64,000 nucleotides of DNA, from NCBI GenBank assembly GCA_021323855.1, contig JAJPKE010000023.1, forward strand, positions 124,001-188,000, in the 5' to 3' direction. Under the pieces are notes generated by a model. That model was not told the origin of the DNA, searched no databases, and saw nothing but the letters and a program-made list of their open reading frames with translations. The translations under genes were made by a program, and so were the position numbers. The stretch comes from Chloroflexota bacterium (GTDB taxonomy: Bacteria; Chloroflexota; Ktedonobacteria; Ktedonobacterales; JADMIN01). Below, piece by piece: positions 8,333-18,156 of this stretch; position 1 is the first letter of the stretch; each line of letters opens with the position of its first letter.

Positions 8333-8873
8333 CGCCGCCACCCCACAGGATGATTGGGTGGCGGTGGGCACCATCGCCGGACCGTTCGGCGTCCGTGGCG
8401 AAATGAAGGTGCAACCGCTCACCAGCTTTCCAGAACGCTTCAGCGCCGGACTCACGCTCTATATTGGCGACGCACGGACGCCCTACACGGTTCAGCAGGC
8501 GCATCTACACAAACAGCAAGTGCTGCTCACCCTCGACGGCATTACCGATATCGAGGCGACGGAACGCCTGCGCGGCAAGACCCTCTACATCCCTGCCGGA
8601 GACATCCATCCCCTCGAAGCGGATCAATTTTATCTGCACGACATCATCGGCATGCGGGTCGTCCACATCAACGGGCAGGAGTTGGGAACCGTGCGCGATG
8701 TCCTGGTGACCGGGGGTGTGGACCTCTTTGTCGTCACCAATCCGCAGACCGGCCAGGAAACGCTGCTTCCCGCTGTCAAAGCATTCATCACCGCGATAGA
8801 CAAAGCAGCGGGCGTCATGACGGTGGACCCCATCCCTGGCCTCTTCGATGACAATGCAGATACGGCGCAATGA
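8256..8873 (+). CDS. rimM: 16S rRNA processing protein RimM
   Basis: The protein is 205 aa. RimM assists maturation of the 30S head and binds uS19. The N-terminal beta-barrel begins at WVAVGTIAGPFGVRGEMKV, and the C-terminal PRC-barrel begins near QFYLHDIIGM and includes VDLFVVTNP and ETLLPAV. It overlaps khpA by 77 bp in another frame. The ATG at 8274 (GGAG four bases upstream) is an alternative start; the first ~30 residues are polar and unconserved. After its stop, 8874-9071 holds nothing I recognise. Confidence 0.95.
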   Translation: MSAWRLMKIHSAQQANQQAKANRKSNAATPQDDWVAVGTIAGPFGVRGEMKVQPLTSFPERFSAGLTLYIGDARTPYTVQQAHLHKQQVLLTLDGITDIEATERLRGKTLYIPAGDIHPLEADQFYLHDIIGMRVVHINGQELGTVRDVLVTGGVDLFVVTNPQTGQETLLPAVKAFITAIDKAAGVMTVDPIPGLFDDNADTAQ

Positions 8874-9071
8874 GGCTGGCCACGGCTCTACGCAGTATTG
8901 CTCAATTGCCAGATGCGCGTCCTCTTGACCTCCGGATAATGACTATGCTATTCTGGACTGGTTGCTGAAGAATGAGCAGGTGTTTCGTCACTGTTCGTCT
9001 GCCGGATTCACTGAATTGTAGCTGACAATACCTATCGCAAGCCGTAGCGATATAGGAAATACGTCGTTTCC

Positions 9072-9100
9072 GTGACATCTCGCGGCTGAATTGGTACAAT
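9072..9100 (+). promoter_or_regulatory. Probable promoter of the Ser/Thr kinase gene
   Basis: The -35 GTGACA (9072-9077), a 17-bp spacer and the extended -10 TGG-TACAAT (TACAAT at 9095-9100) lie about 115 bp upstream of the GTG start at 9216. Confidence 0.5.
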
Positions 9101-9215
9101 GGGTGCGGATGCTACTGGCGAAGACAAACGATCCAAGAGCAGACGTATGTTGTGTTGATGGCGCTTTTCCCGCAGCGGTTGCCAGAAAAGCGCGGATCAT
9201 CAGAAGGAGTCGCTG

Positions 9216-11168
9216 GTGCCGCAACCACCATCACAAACAACCCTCGCTCCCGGCACGACGATATCGAAGCGCTATCGTATCGAACAATTGATTGGCAGCG
9301 GTGGGTATGCCAGCGTCTATCGCGCCACTGATCTGACATTTGGGTTTGAGCGCGCCATCAAGGAAGTTTCCGACCCTGATCCCGGTGTGCGCACACAATT
9401 CCGCCTGGAAGCCGAACTGCTCATCAACTCCAAGCACCCCAATATTCCCAACGGGTATCACCTGATTGAAGATATGGGGCGGCTCTTCCTCGTCATGGAC
9501 TATGTGCATGGGAAAGACCTGGAAGAGTTGCTCAACGAAAGCCTGACCCAGCATCAACGTGCGCTGGACGAAGCGCAGGTGCTGAAGTGGGCGATTGATA
9601 TTTGCGATGCGCTAGATAAGATGCACAATTTGAAAGTGCCTGTGATCCATCGTGATATCAAGCCAGCGAATATCAAGATCACGCCGGAAAATCAGCCCAT
9701 TTTGATTGATTTTGGCCTGGCGAAACTCCAGCAACGCGGCGCAACGCTCACAGCGGCTCAGGGTGTATCGCCTGGCTTCGCGCCACCGGAACAATATATG
9801 GCGAAGGGGCGCACCGACCCCCGCACCGACATCTACGGCCTGGGTGCGACGCTCTACGCCTGCCTGACGGGGAAAGATCCGCCAGAGGCGCCGGCGCGTC
9901 TGTTGGCGCAGACGGGCGCCGGTGGCAACGCCGGTATGCAGCTCGTGCCGCCGCGAAAACTGAATCCACGCATCAGTGAAGAGACCGACCGCCTGATTGT
10001 GCGTGCGCTCGAATTGTCGCCCAATCACCGGCAGCAATCCGCCCGCGAGTTGCAGGCGGAGATGCAGGCGTCGCTCCAACACCTGACCGGTGTGTCGTTT
10101 GGCACAAGCAACAGCAGTAGCGGCGTCAATAGTGTTGGCGGCTCGACGATAGTGATGGGCGTGCTCTGCCCGCGCTGCGGCACACAGAACCGCCCGGACG
10201 CCACCCGTTGCGTGCAGTGCGGCACGTCACTCCGCGCGCATGAGCTTCCGCTGCGCCCCACTGGTCAGCATCCTGCCGCTGGCTCGCCGCTGGATTCATC
10301 TGGCCGTCAGGCACGTTTATTGCCGCCTGCTGGGAATCGCACGAACGTCAAGTCACCGGCGGCTGGTGGAAATCGCGGCGGGCGTGGCGCGCAATCACCA
10401 GCCGCCAGCAATTCGTGGACGGCGCAACAAACGGCGGTCGCACCTTCACTCAATAGCGGTAAACAACCGGCAGTCGGCGCTGGCCGCACAGGAAAACAAC
10501 CCGCCGTGGGAACGGGAAAGCAGTCCGCCGTTGCGCTGGAATCTTCCAGTGGTAAGCAACGCGCAGTTGCGGCGAATTCCGGCGCGGGCGCAGGTGCGCT
10601 GGCGCTGCCAACGCGCGGCGCGACCGCTGTTGCTCCTGCGGTCGCAGCTCCCAAATCCGCCGGTGGCGTCGCTGTGCAGGCCAAAGCGAAGCCTGCTGCG
10701 CCTGCGGCAGACCCGGACGTGGATGACAACGCCTGGATTCGTCTCGGTTCAACGGCAATCAACCGTTTCGATAAGGTGATGCTGGCGCTGGCTGGCATCG
10801 AGACGCTCTGGGGCGCGATTATTCTGGTGCTGGGCGTCGTTGCGCTGGCCTCCCACGGCAATCCGCCGGTACTACAATTGATTATTGGCTGGGGCGTGGT
10901 TGTCCTGATTGTGAGCCTATTGGGAGCGCAGGCACTTTCACGGCCCATCTACCGGCGCGCGAAGATGGCCGGTGTGCGCCGCTTCCTGCAAGGGGCGTTC
11001 ATCACCATTTATTCGATTATCGTGCAGGCGGCGGGCATCTGGGGCGCAACGGTCTTCGCCAATTCTAGCCCAACCGGCTCGTCGTTGCTGGCGATCATTG
11101 CGTATGTGCTATTCGGCGTCAGCGCGCTCATCGCGGGCATCTTCGGCATCTCGACGGTCCTGGGCTGA
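9216..11168 (+). CDS. Membrane Ser/Thr protein kinase with zinc ribbon
   Basis: The protein is 650 aa, with a GTG start preceded by AGAAGGAG. The kinase domain spans residues ~18-290: glycine loop LIGSGGYASVY, ATP-binding Lys in AIKEV, catalytic HRDIKPANIK, DFG in LIDFGLAK, and APPEQY before the activation segment end. It is followed by a four-Cys zinc ribbon (CPRCG...CVQCG) around residues 317-340. A ~170-residue low-complexity linker has repeated GKQPAV/GKQSAV units, and the C-terminus has four predicted transmembrane helices. The kinase domain should be cytoplasmic. It may be involved in stress or developmental signalling, but the substrate is unknown. All catalytic residues are present. 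Confidence 0.93.
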   Translation: MPQPPSQTTLAPGTTISKRYRIEQLIGSGGYASVYRATDLTFGFERAIKEVSDPDPGVRTQFRLEAELLINSKHPNIPNGYHLIEDMGRLFLVMDYVHGKDLEELLNESLTQHQRALDEAQVLKWAIDICDALDKMHNLKVPVIHRDIKPANIKITPENQPILIDFGLAKLQQRGATLTAAQGVSPGFAPPEQYMAKGRTDPRTDIYGLGATLYACLTGKDPPEAPARLLAQTGAGGNAGMQLVPPRKLNPRISEETDRLIVRALELSPNHRQQSARELQAEMQASLQHLTGVSFGTSNSSSGVNSVGGSTIVMGVLCPRCGTQNRPDATRCVQCGTSLRAHELPLRPTGQHPAAGSPLDSSGRQARLLPPAGNRTNVKSPAAGGNRGGRGAQSPAASNSWTAQQTAVAPSLNSGKQPAVGAGRTGKQPAVGTGKQSAVALESSSGKQRAVAANSGAGAGALALPTRGATAVAPAVAAPKSAGGVAVQAKAKPAAPAADPDVDDNAWIRLGSTAINRFDKVMLALAGIETLWGAIILVLGVVALASHGNPPVLQLIIGWGVVVLIVSLLGAQALSRPIYRRAKMAGVRRFLQGAFITIYSIIVQAAGIWGATVFANSSPTGSSLLAIIAYVLFGVSALIAGIFGISTVLG

Positions 11169-11199
11169 ACCACCGCACAAACGACCGGGGGTGTTACAT

Positions 11200-12381
11200 A
11201 TGGACATAAAAACGCCCCGGCTGGCGCATCAGGCCCAAAACCCCATGTTTCGGCTTGGTGCGCTGGTGCATGGCCGCGACGATATCCTTCATCTCGAATT
11301 CGGTGAGCCGGATTTCCCGACACCTGCGCATATCGTCGAGGCAGCGATGCGCTCGCTTCGCTCTGAAAAGCAGGGCTACGGTCCATCCAACGGGCTATCC
11401 TCCCTGCGCGAAGCCATCGCCGCGCGTGTCGCTCGCGTCAACCGCTTCACGCCGTCCGCCGATCAGATCATCGCCACGCCGGGAGGAACCGGCGCGTTGA
11501 TGGCGGCGCTACTCTGCCTCTGCTCGCCGGGTGATGAGGTACTCGTGCCGGACCCTGCCTGGGCCGGATATGATGGCATGCTGGCGGTGGCTGGCGCGCG
11601 CATGGTGCGCTATCCATTGCGGGCTGACGCAGGCTGGCAACCTGACCTTGCCGCGCTCGCATCACTCATCACTCTCCACACGAAAGTGCTGCTGCTCAAT
11701 TCACCCTCCAATCCTGCCGGCGCAGTCTATCCACGCGAAACTGTCGCCGCGCTGGTAGAGCTGGCCACGCGCCATGCCCTCTGGATTCTCTCGGATGAGT
11801 GTTACGATCAGTTGGTCTACAGCGGCGAACATGTCAGCCCGGCCACGCTCGACCCGAACCAGCGTGTCATCACCGTTGGCACCTGCTCCAAAACCTACGC
11901 TATGACCGGCTGGCGTGTCGGCTGGCTCGTTGCGCCGCCTGCGCTCGCTGGTGGCCTGAATGTGACCGTCGCCGCGCAGGTGAATAACCTGCCAACCTTT
12001 GTGCAGCGAGCCGCCGAGGCCGCGCTGACCGGACCGCAGGACTGCGCACAAAGCATGTTCGCTGCCTATCGAGAGCGGCGCGATCTGGCAGTGGACCTGC
12101 TGCGGGCGCGCAGCAGACTCTCCTACATCCCGGAAGGCGCGTTCTACCTGCTGATCGCCCTCTCAGAGCAGACGGGCGATTTGCCGTATGACAGCATCCA
12201 ATTCGCTGAGGCGCTGATAGCTGAACGTGGCATCGCCATCGCCCCCGGCGCGGCCTTTGGCGCGGGTGCGGCGCGCTATGCGCGTATCTCGCTCGCCAGC
12301 AGCCCCGAAACCCTGCGCGCTGGCATCAACGGTCTGCTGGACTTCGCACAGGAATACGAGCAGCGCCACGCCAAACCCTAG
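11200..12381 (+). CDS. Class I/II PLP-dependent aminotransferase
   Basis: The protein is 393 aa with ATG at 11200 after a GGGGG-type ribosome-binding site. It is a fold-type I aminotransferase: LEFGEPDFPTP near the N-terminus, GGTGALMAALL, NSPSNPAGAVY, the cofactor Asp/Tyr in SDECYDQLVY, and the Schiff-base Lys in CSKTYAMTGWRVGW. The pattern matches the aspartate aminotransferase AspB subgroup. Its substrate is not certain; aspartate or an aromatic amino acid are both possible. It begins 31 bp after the kinase gene. Confidence 0.93.
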   Translation: MDIKTPRLAHQAQNPMFRLGALVHGRDDILHLEFGEPDFPTPAHIVEAAMRSLRSEKQGYGPSNGLSSLREAIAARVARVNRFTPSADQIIATPGGTGALMAALLCLCSPGDEVLVPDPAWAGYDGMLAVAGARMVRYPLRADAGWQPDLAALASLITLHTKVLLLNSPSNPAGAVYPRETVAALVELATRHALWILSDECYDQLVYSGEHVSPATLDPNQRVITVGTCSKTYAMTGWRVGWLVAPPALAGGLNVTVAAQVNNLPTFVQRAAEAALTGPQDCAQSMFAAYRERRDLAVDLLRARSRLSYIPEGAFYLLIALSEQTGDLPYDSIQFAEALIAERGIAIAPGAAFGAGAARYARISLASSPETLRAGINGLLDFAQEYEQRHAKP

Positions 12382-12436
12382 ACTGACTGTGGATTTCTCA
12401 AAACATGCCGTGTAAAGCATGGAGGTGACACCCTGG

Positions 12437-13183
12437 TCAGCGTGAGGGTGCAAACAGCTTCCATTGCCCCTCGGAGATGACTTCGACCGCGCCGTCAACG
12501 ACTTGTATAGCGGTCTGATCGTCAATCGCATACGTTGGCACGGGGAGCCTTGCGGCCCAGGTTTCTGCATTGGCCAGGGAGGCGTCCGGATGATCCGTGT
12601 TATCCAGGTGCGGAATCACTGCAAAGTCAACCAGTCCCACACCCTGAGCCGTGACCAGGAGCCTGCCGATGTCTCCCTGGGGGGAAGCGAACACAATGTC
12701 TTCCGACGTGAGCGCCTCACCGCTGCCCTTGATGCCCCTGGGCGGATCAGGGTAGGTCTCGCCGAAGGTGGTGGCAGTCGCCATGCTCCCGGCGCTCACC
12801 CCCACATAGACCGTCTCGCGCAACGATGGCAAGAGGTCTGCCAGTCCCGACTGGCGCATCCAGTAGCTCAAATAGAGGGGATCGCCGCCCCACACCAGCA
12901 AGGCATCGGTCTCCTGAACCGTGGGAATCCATGCTTCGTCAGCGATGCTGGGCAGCGCGGTAAGCTCCAGCACGCCCAACGACTTCCAGCCCAACCCACA
13001 CATGGGGCTGGCGGCTGATCCGCTGATAAATCGGTAGGCGCCTAAAGCTCCACCGGGGAAGGGATATATCCCAGTGGGAATGCAGAGGGCGCTGGATTCG
13101 GCAATTGGTTTACCCAGCAGATCAACCAGCGCGTTATGGATGCTTGTATTGCTGATACCAGACGAGGTAAGAAGATACTTCAT
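12437..13183 (-). CDS. Peptidase E-like serine hydrolase (S51 family)
   Basis: The protein is 248 aa. The nucleophile elbow GVSAGSMA is characteristic of the S51 peptidase E/cyanophycinase group, and WGGDPLYL and IPHLDN contribute other conserved segments. Family members cleave N-terminal Asp dipeptides or related substrates. The start at 13183 (MKYLLTSSG) is supported by GGAAGCGG upstream; the frame is open to 13231. There is no signal peptide, so it is probably cytoplasmic. It converges on the aminotransferase gene with 55 bp between stops. Confidence 0.85.
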   Translation of the reverse strand: MKYLLTSSGISNTSIHNALVDLLGKPIAESSALCIPTGIYPFPGGALGAYRFISGSAASPMCGLGWKSLGVLELTALPSIADEAWIPTVQETDALLVWGGDPLYLSYWMRQSGLADLLPSLRETVYVGVSAGSMATATTFGETYPDPPRGIKGSGEALTSEDIVFASPQGDIGRLLVTAQGVGLVDFAVIPHLDNTDHPDASLANAETWAARLPVPTYAIDDQTAIQVVDGAVEVISEGQWKLFAPSR

Positions 13184-13310
13184 GCTGCCGCTTCCAATCA
13201 CTACAATGACGTTGAGTGAGCAGACGCGCAACGACCATCTGCGCGTATCCCTATTCTACTGGCAGAGAAAGAATACCTTTTCTTCTATCTTGCTCTTTTC
13301 TTCTGCGAGG

Positions 13311-14441
13311 TCACGATTCGGGGGTGGGATACGACCAGGGAACCGGCGGCGGCGCAGGAGCAATGCTCTCCTGCTCGAAGCCCCAATCGAGCAGCGCACG
13401 CATATCAGTGATACGCACCTGCCAGGATGGCTCGTTCAGGACGGCGCCAACGATCAAATGCCCAAAGCGGATGGCGGCAAACGCCTGACAGTAACCAGCG
13501 TCGCCGGTGTAGCCGGGCTTGACGCCGATGGCTCCAGGATAAGGCGCACGTGCGCCGGGTATCAGGTCGTCGCCGGTCATCAGATCATAGGCTTTGTGTG
13601 TCGAGGTCTTGGGAATCGTGTATTCTTTGGTTGAGGTAATCTGCACCAGAATGGGATTTTTCATTGCTGCCGCCGCCAGCACCGCCAGATCACGCGCCGT
13701 CGTATAGTGGTTGGGTTCGCCCAGCCCATGCGGATTCATGAAGTGCGTGTGCGTCAATCCCAATTGCTGCGCGCGCTGGTTCATCATAGCAACGAAGTTC
13801 GGCACGTTGCCGCCGATGGCATCGGCAATCGCCACCGCCGCATCATTGCCGGAGGGCAGCAACAGCCCATAGAGCAGGTCCCGCAGGGTCAGTTTCTCTC
13901 CGGCGCTCAGCCCCATATAGCTGCTATCCGGGCGCACCAATGCCTGCGCATCCGTGCCGACCGTTATCACCTGATCGAGGTTGCCATGCTCCACCGCCAG
14001 CAGCGCCGTCATAATCTTCGTGCAACTGGCCTGCGGCAACTCCAGGTCTGCATTCTTGGCGAAATACGTAAGGCCGAGGTCCGGGTCATAGACAAAGGCG
14101 GCCTCCGCTGTCACGGTCGGTGGTGTCCCATTCTGGAAGCTGGCAGAGCCGCTATTCGACTGCGTGCGCACGATATGCGATAAGCCCACCGGCCCGGTGG
14201 CGGCGATCTGCGCGATGACAACGACGAGCACAATCAGCGAGAGGACGAGGAACACTGACCATGAGATTGTGCCCGCCAGCAGCCGTTCGTGATGCCAATC
14301 GTGTTCGGAGAGGGGTCGTGAATCGTTAGAATCGTCTGATGCCCCATAGCGGTCGAGTTCGCGTGTTGGCTCATCTTCCTGCTCGTCCGGTTCCGACCGC
14401 TCTGCAACCGCTTCCGCCAGCTTCACATGTCGTCCCACCAT
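13311..14441 (-). CDS. D-alanyl-D-alanine carboxypeptidase (S11, DacA/DacB type)
   Basis: The protein is 376 aa. A ~60-residue acidic cytoplasmic segment precedes one transmembrane helix at about residues 57-82, then an extracellular S11 domain. The SxxK active-site motif is SCTK, the second motif is SGN (LLLPSGNDAA), and the KTG-equivalent is KPG (GVKPGYTGD). It trims D-Ala from peptidoglycan stem peptides. The single N-terminal helix makes it a membrane-tethered protein rather than one with the C-terminal amphipathic anchor of classical DacA. GAGGAT precedes the start. Confidence 0.92.
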   Translation of the reverse strand: MVGRHVKLAEAVAERSEPDEQEDEPTRELDRYGASDDSNDSRPLSEHDWHHERLLAGTISWSVFLVLSLIVLVVVIAQIAATGPVGLSHIVRTQSNSGSASFQNGTPPTVTAEAAFVYDPDLGLTYFAKNADLELPQASCTKIMTALLAVEHGNLDQVITVGTDAQALVRPDSSYMGLSAGEKLTLRDLLYGLLLPSGNDAAVAIADAIGGNVPNFVAMMNQRAQQLGLTHTHFMNPHGLGEPNHYTTARDLAVLAAAAMKNPILVQITSTKEYTIPKTSTHKAYDLMTGDDLIPGARAPYPGAIGVKPGYTGDAGYCQAFAAIRFGHLIVGAVLNEPSWQVRITDMRALLDWGFEQESIAPAPPPVPWSYPTPES

Positions 14442-14680
14442 GTTTGCACATCCTCACCACTTGCCAGGGTCTACCGGGATAGAAGCAATCCAGGGGCAAT
14501 CTGTGACGCGACCGCCAAGAGCCAGTCTAGTGCAGCCGCCATCGCTGCGTCAAATGGTTGGGATGGGTGGGCCAGCGTTCTCTTATCCTCATCCGCGCCA
14601 TAGCCATATAGGGTATACTGAGGGCAATAGCCACCGCAGGCGGCGGCAAATAGCGCATCAATGATGATGGAGCGTAAACG

Positions 14681-15433
14681 ATGAGCATAGATACCCCTCC
14701 ACGCCCACACGGCCAGCGCCAGCGCCGGACAACCGTGTACGAAACGTATCTTCGCACCGATGAGTTATTGTCCTTGCAAAAGCCGCCAGACCGGCGCCTG
14801 CACCCTGATGAGTTGACGTTTCAGGTGGTCCACCAGACGTTTGAACTCTGGTGGAAACTGACGGTCGAACAGTTGCGGCTGGCGGCTGACCTCTTGCAGC
14901 AGGACCAGGCGGATGAGGCAGCGCATGCGCTGCGGCGCGCCGTCTCGGCGCAGGGCGTGGTGATGCTGGCAATGCGCCAGCTCGAATTCGTCGCCCCCAA
15001 AGACTTCCTGGTGATTCGCACCGGGCTGGGCAACGGCAGCGGCGCTGAGTCTCCCGGCTTCCAGGCGATCCTGCGCGCCGCGCCCGATCTCTGGGACGCC
15101 TATGCCGCCGCTGTCGAACGGGCGGGCATTGCGTTGGTGGACCTCTACGCCGAGCCACAGCGACACCGCGCGCTCTATGACTGCGCCGAGGCGCTGACCG
15201 ACTTCGATGAGCAGTTTCATCTTTTCCGCGCCGCACATATCAAGCTGGCGCAACGCAACCTGGGGCTGCGCGCCATCGGCACCGGCGGCACGCCAATGCC
15301 CGCGCTAGAGAAGACGCTGCGCGACCTGTTCTTCCTGCCGCTCTGGGAGGCGCGCGACGACCTGCTCGCCCGCACCGCCGCTGAGCCGGACTATAGCGGA
15401 CCCTCCGGCCAGGTTTCTGGCCACGGCCACTAG
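14681..15433 (+). CDS. kynA: Tryptophan 2,3-dioxygenase
   Basis: The protein is 250 aa. It is a haem enzyme opening the indole ring of tryptophan to N-formylkynurenine. The conserved substrate segment FQVVHQTFELWW, the haem-ligand His region FRAAHIKLAQRNLG, and the C-terminal loop GTGGTPMP are all visible. Its length is slightly below the ~280 aa bacterial norm but the core is complete. No kynureninase or formamidase is adjacent, so in this window it stands alone. The 14442-14680 gap upstream holds no supported gene. Confidence 0.92.
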   Translation: MSIDTPPRPHGQRQRRTTVYETYLRTDELLSLQKPPDRRLHPDELTFQVVHQTFELWWKLTVEQLRLAADLLQQDQADEAAHALRRAVSAQGVVMLAMRQLEFVAPKDFLVIRTGLGNGSGAESPGFQAILRAAPDLWDAYAAAVERAGIALVDLYAEPQRHRALYDCAEALTDFDEQFHLFRAAHIKLAQRNLGLRAIGTGGTPMPALEKTLRDLFFLPLWEARDDLLARTAAEPDYSGPSGQVSGHGH

Positions 15434-15468
15434 CGCCAACAGAGCCAACAAAAGCCCAGAGAACCGCG

Positions 15469-16770
15469 CTATGGCTGGGGTGGTAGATGCAAGGGCGGGG
15501 AAATCAGCTTTTGTGGTGTGCCGGAGAGCGTGCGCCGTCCTCCTGGCGTATCCGGCGCATCATGGAATAGCACCGAAGAAGCGCCCGGCGGCAGGCCAGA
15601 TCGCTTGCGCCGGTGCGCCGCATAGCGCCAGATGATCTGCGTCACCAGCAGCGCCAGCCCCAGCCCCAACAGCGTCGGCAGTTCGCTGACAGAGAGATAG
15701 AAGCCATGCCAGATATGGATGCGCACGCTCCACAGACCAGCGCGCGTCTGTAAGTATGCGGCAAAGATGGCAACAACGCCGAAGAAGCCAGTCATGAGAT
15801 AGAAGATGACGACGATTTGTTGCTGCGCCAGGCCGCCGATGAGCAGCCGGTGATGCAGATGCGTGCGGTCAAAATGCAGCGGTGAGTGGCGCTGGAAGAG
15901 CCGCCGCAGGATGACACGCGCCGTATCGAGAATGGGCAGGCCCAGCAGCAGCAGCATCGTCGCCAGCTTTGCGCCACCAACGTTTGCCAGCACCGCCAGC
16001 GCCAGCCCCAGAAACATCGCGCCGCTATCCCCCATGAAGAGCCGCGCCGGATGCAGATTCAGCGGCAGGAAGCCCAACGTCGCCCCAGCCAGCACCGCGC
16101 AGAGCAGCGCCGCCGCCGGTTGGCCGAGCAGCCAGCTTATCGCCGCCATCACCACCGCCGTAATCGTCACGACGCCGCCCGCCAGCCCATCCAGCCCATC
16201 TATCCAGTTGATTGTGTTCATCATGCCGACGATCCAGAACCAGGTGAACGGCACAGACAACCAGAGACCCAACGGCACCTGCCCCTGATTCGTGGTCAGC
16301 AGTGGATTGTGCAGCACTTCAATCAACGTGCCGTGGCCGGCGGGGAACATCGCAATCAGCGCGGCCAGCGTTTGCACGAGCAGCCGCAGCCACGGCGGTA
16401 GCCCACGCAGATCATCTATCGCCATAACTGCGACGACGAGAACGGCGGCGGCGATCAGGCCGATGTAGACATGGCGCTCATAGTCGTTTGCGGGGCGGAA
16501 GAAGAGCAGTGATACGATGAAGAACGCCAGGAAGATGCCAATGCCACCCAGCCGTGGTATCGGGCGCTTGTGGATATGATGCGCCTTCGGCTGCGGGACG
16601 ATATGGAAGCGATTGCAGATAATCAGGACGAGCAGGCAGAGCGCCGCGCCCAGCGCCGCAGTCAGGACGAAGGCGAGCGCCACGCCGCGCAAGGTCGGCT
16701 CCGGCGTGCCCAGCCCGGCAGGGAAACCAGCTAGCGTTGTCTGCATCAGATTATTCGCCAGGCCATTCAT
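15469..16770 (-). CDS. Undecaprenyl-phosphate sugar-1-phosphate transferase (WecA/TagO family)
   Basis: The protein is 433 aa. It is a polytopic GT4-type transferase that starts cell-surface glycan synthesis by moving HexNAc-1-P to a lipid carrier. About 11 hydrophobic helices are visible. Family motifs are the cytoplasmic DD (MAIDDLRGLP), NTINWIDGLDGLAGG, the Mg-binding GDSGAMFLG, and the HLHHRLL His cluster. A Pro/Gly-rich C-terminal tail of ~40 residues is added. AGGAG precedes the ATG at 16770. The MraY signature is absent, so WecA/TagO is favoured. The 16771-17077 gap upstream shows no gene. Confidence 0.93.
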   Translation of the reverse strand: MNGLANNLMQTTLAGFPAGLGTPEPTLRGVALAFVLTAALGAALCLLVLIICNRFHIVPQPKAHHIHKRPIPRLGGIGIFLAFFIVSLLFFRPANDYERHVYIGLIAAAVLVVAVMAIDDLRGLPPWLRLLVQTLAALIAMFPAGHGTLIEVLHNPLLTTNQGQVPLGLWLSVPFTWFWIVGMMNTINWIDGLDGLAGGVVTITAVVMAAISWLLGQPAAALLCAVLAGATLGFLPLNLHPARLFMGDSGAMFLGLALAVLANVGGAKLATMLLLLGLPILDTARVILRRLFQRHSPLHFDRTHLHHRLLIGGLAQQQIVVIFYLMTGFFGVVAIFAAYLQTRAGLWSVRIHIWHGFYLSVSELPTLLGLGLALLVTQIIWRYAAHRRKRSGLPPGASSVLFHDAPDTPGGRRTLSGTPQKLISPPLHLPPQP

Positions 16771-17077
16771 GCCCTACGCTCCTCATATCCAGCCACACAG
16801 CGTCCTGAACGTTTCCTACTGCCCTACTGCCCCTCACGCGTTCCACTCTCTCATATACGATTCTACCGCGCCCAACAGTTGTGTAGATGTCTCACATTTC
16901 ACATTTGGCACGGCAAACCACCCGCTATCTATCCATCATGCAGGAGCCAGACCAGCCTTCTCGCGTCTACCACGTCAAGCAATATTGGTATAGATCGTGC
17001 GACCGGCAAGGTGCAGCCACAGCCAACCTTCTGATTGCTCGACTAGCTGATGCCCGGTGGGGATAATGAGGAGCAGT

Positions 17078-18016
17078 ATGCCAGATCAGAGAAATCATTA
17101 TATCGCCACAGCGCCCTCAGAGCGGGCGCAGCGCAGAGAGCGCACGCGCTTCCCTGGGCAGCGCTCGTTCCTGTTTGCCCTGATTGCCGCGCTCTTCTTG
17201 CTCGTGCTGGCAGCGACCAGCACGCATGCCGGCCACACTGCCCGCAACGCATCATTCGGGCAGCAAAGGGCATATGTGGCGCTGATTCGCCAGCGGCAGA
17301 TTGCAGGTACCTCGACGCCGACCACCCAACCAACGGCGACGCCGACCACCCAACCAACGGCGACTACGCAACCAACCGCCACATCGCAGCCTACTTCGAC
17401 ACCAGCAGCAACCGTGACATCACAAGCGACCGCGACACAGCAACCGACAGTTGCTCCGATAGCGACTCCCACCGCTGTTCCCAGCAGCGGCACAACCGGC
17501 GTTGGCAAAGAGCTGGCAGTAATTGGCATTATCTTGCTGATGCTCCTGCTCATCGCCGTCATCGTCATCGCCGTGCTGGTGGCGATGCGGCGCAATCGTC
17601 CGCCATCTGGCGGCCAGGGCGTTACGCCTGGAAATGCCCCACCTTATCAGCAGCCGGTAATGTTTCCCTCAACGCAACAAGGCACCTGGCGGCAGGCGGA
17701 ATGGGGGCCGATCCACGCGCCAAATCTGCCGTATCCTGACGAATATCCGCCTGCCGATAGCCCAACTGCTCCTGGCGCAGCGTGGCATCAACTCCCCGAG
17801 CAGTCGCTGGAGGAGACGGAGCCAATGTATCCACCGCCAACACCACCATCGCCGGAGCCAGCGACGAACTTCCTGCCTCCCAGCGGACCACGCGCGCCGC
17901 AATCCGGCGCCTTTCCCTCAGGAGCATCAGGGGATACGCAACCGGCTGACACGGCGCACAATCCATACAATCCAAATGCGCCGGGCACACCGCCGAACAA
18001 CACGAACCATAATTAG
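17078..18016 (+). CDS. Pro/Thr-rich single-pass or two-pass membrane protein
   Basis: The protein is 312 aa from ATG 17078, chosen because GAGGAG lies 5 nt upstream; in-frame GTG 17057 and ATG 17066 are alternatives. A basic N-terminus and a hydrophobic helix (about residues 32-47) act as a signal anchor. A Thr/Pro-rich spacer follows, built from repeated TPTTQPTAT-like units, probably extracellular. Then comes a strong transmembrane helix near residues 145-172, and a ~140-residue Pro-rich cytoplasmic tail. No enzymatic motif is present. Confidence 0.7.
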   Translation: MPDQRNHYIATAPSERAQRRERTRFPGQRSFLFALIAALFLLVLAATSTHAGHTARNASFGQQRAYVALIRQRQIAGTSTPTTQPTATPTTQPTATTQPTATSQPTSTPAATVTSQATATQQPTVAPIATPTAVPSSGTTGVGKELAVIGIILLMLLLIAVIVIAVLVAMRRNRPPSGGQGVTPGNAPPYQQPVMFPSTQQGTWRQAEWGPIHAPNLPYPDEYPPADSPTAPGAAWHQLPEQSLEETEPMYPPPTPPSPEPATNFLPPSGPRAPQSGAFPSGASGDTQPADTAHNPYNPNAPGTPPNNTNHN

Positions 18017-18036
18017 CCATAATTAGCTATAATCGG

Positions 18037-18055
18037 CCCTAGCGGCTGGCTAGGG
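18037..18055. terminator. Short hairpin downstream of the membrane protein gene
   Basis: CCCTAGC (18037-18043) and GCTAGGG (18049-18055) form a perfect 7-bp stem around GGCTG, 21 bp after the stop at 18016. There is only a short T-run after it, so termination is possible but weakly supported. Confidence 0.35.
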
Positions 18056-18156
18056 TTGACAGCCCGACTAGATATTCTGCCCCAGCGTGATAAAGGGATT
18101 CGCTACTATTGACTCTTGAACATCCGCGACAAGAATGGTGTCACCAAACTCGTAGA

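Noticed and set aside
14440-14664. Plus-strand ORF before tryptophan dioxygenase
   Set aside because: Composition is not protein-like and no ribosome-binding site is present.
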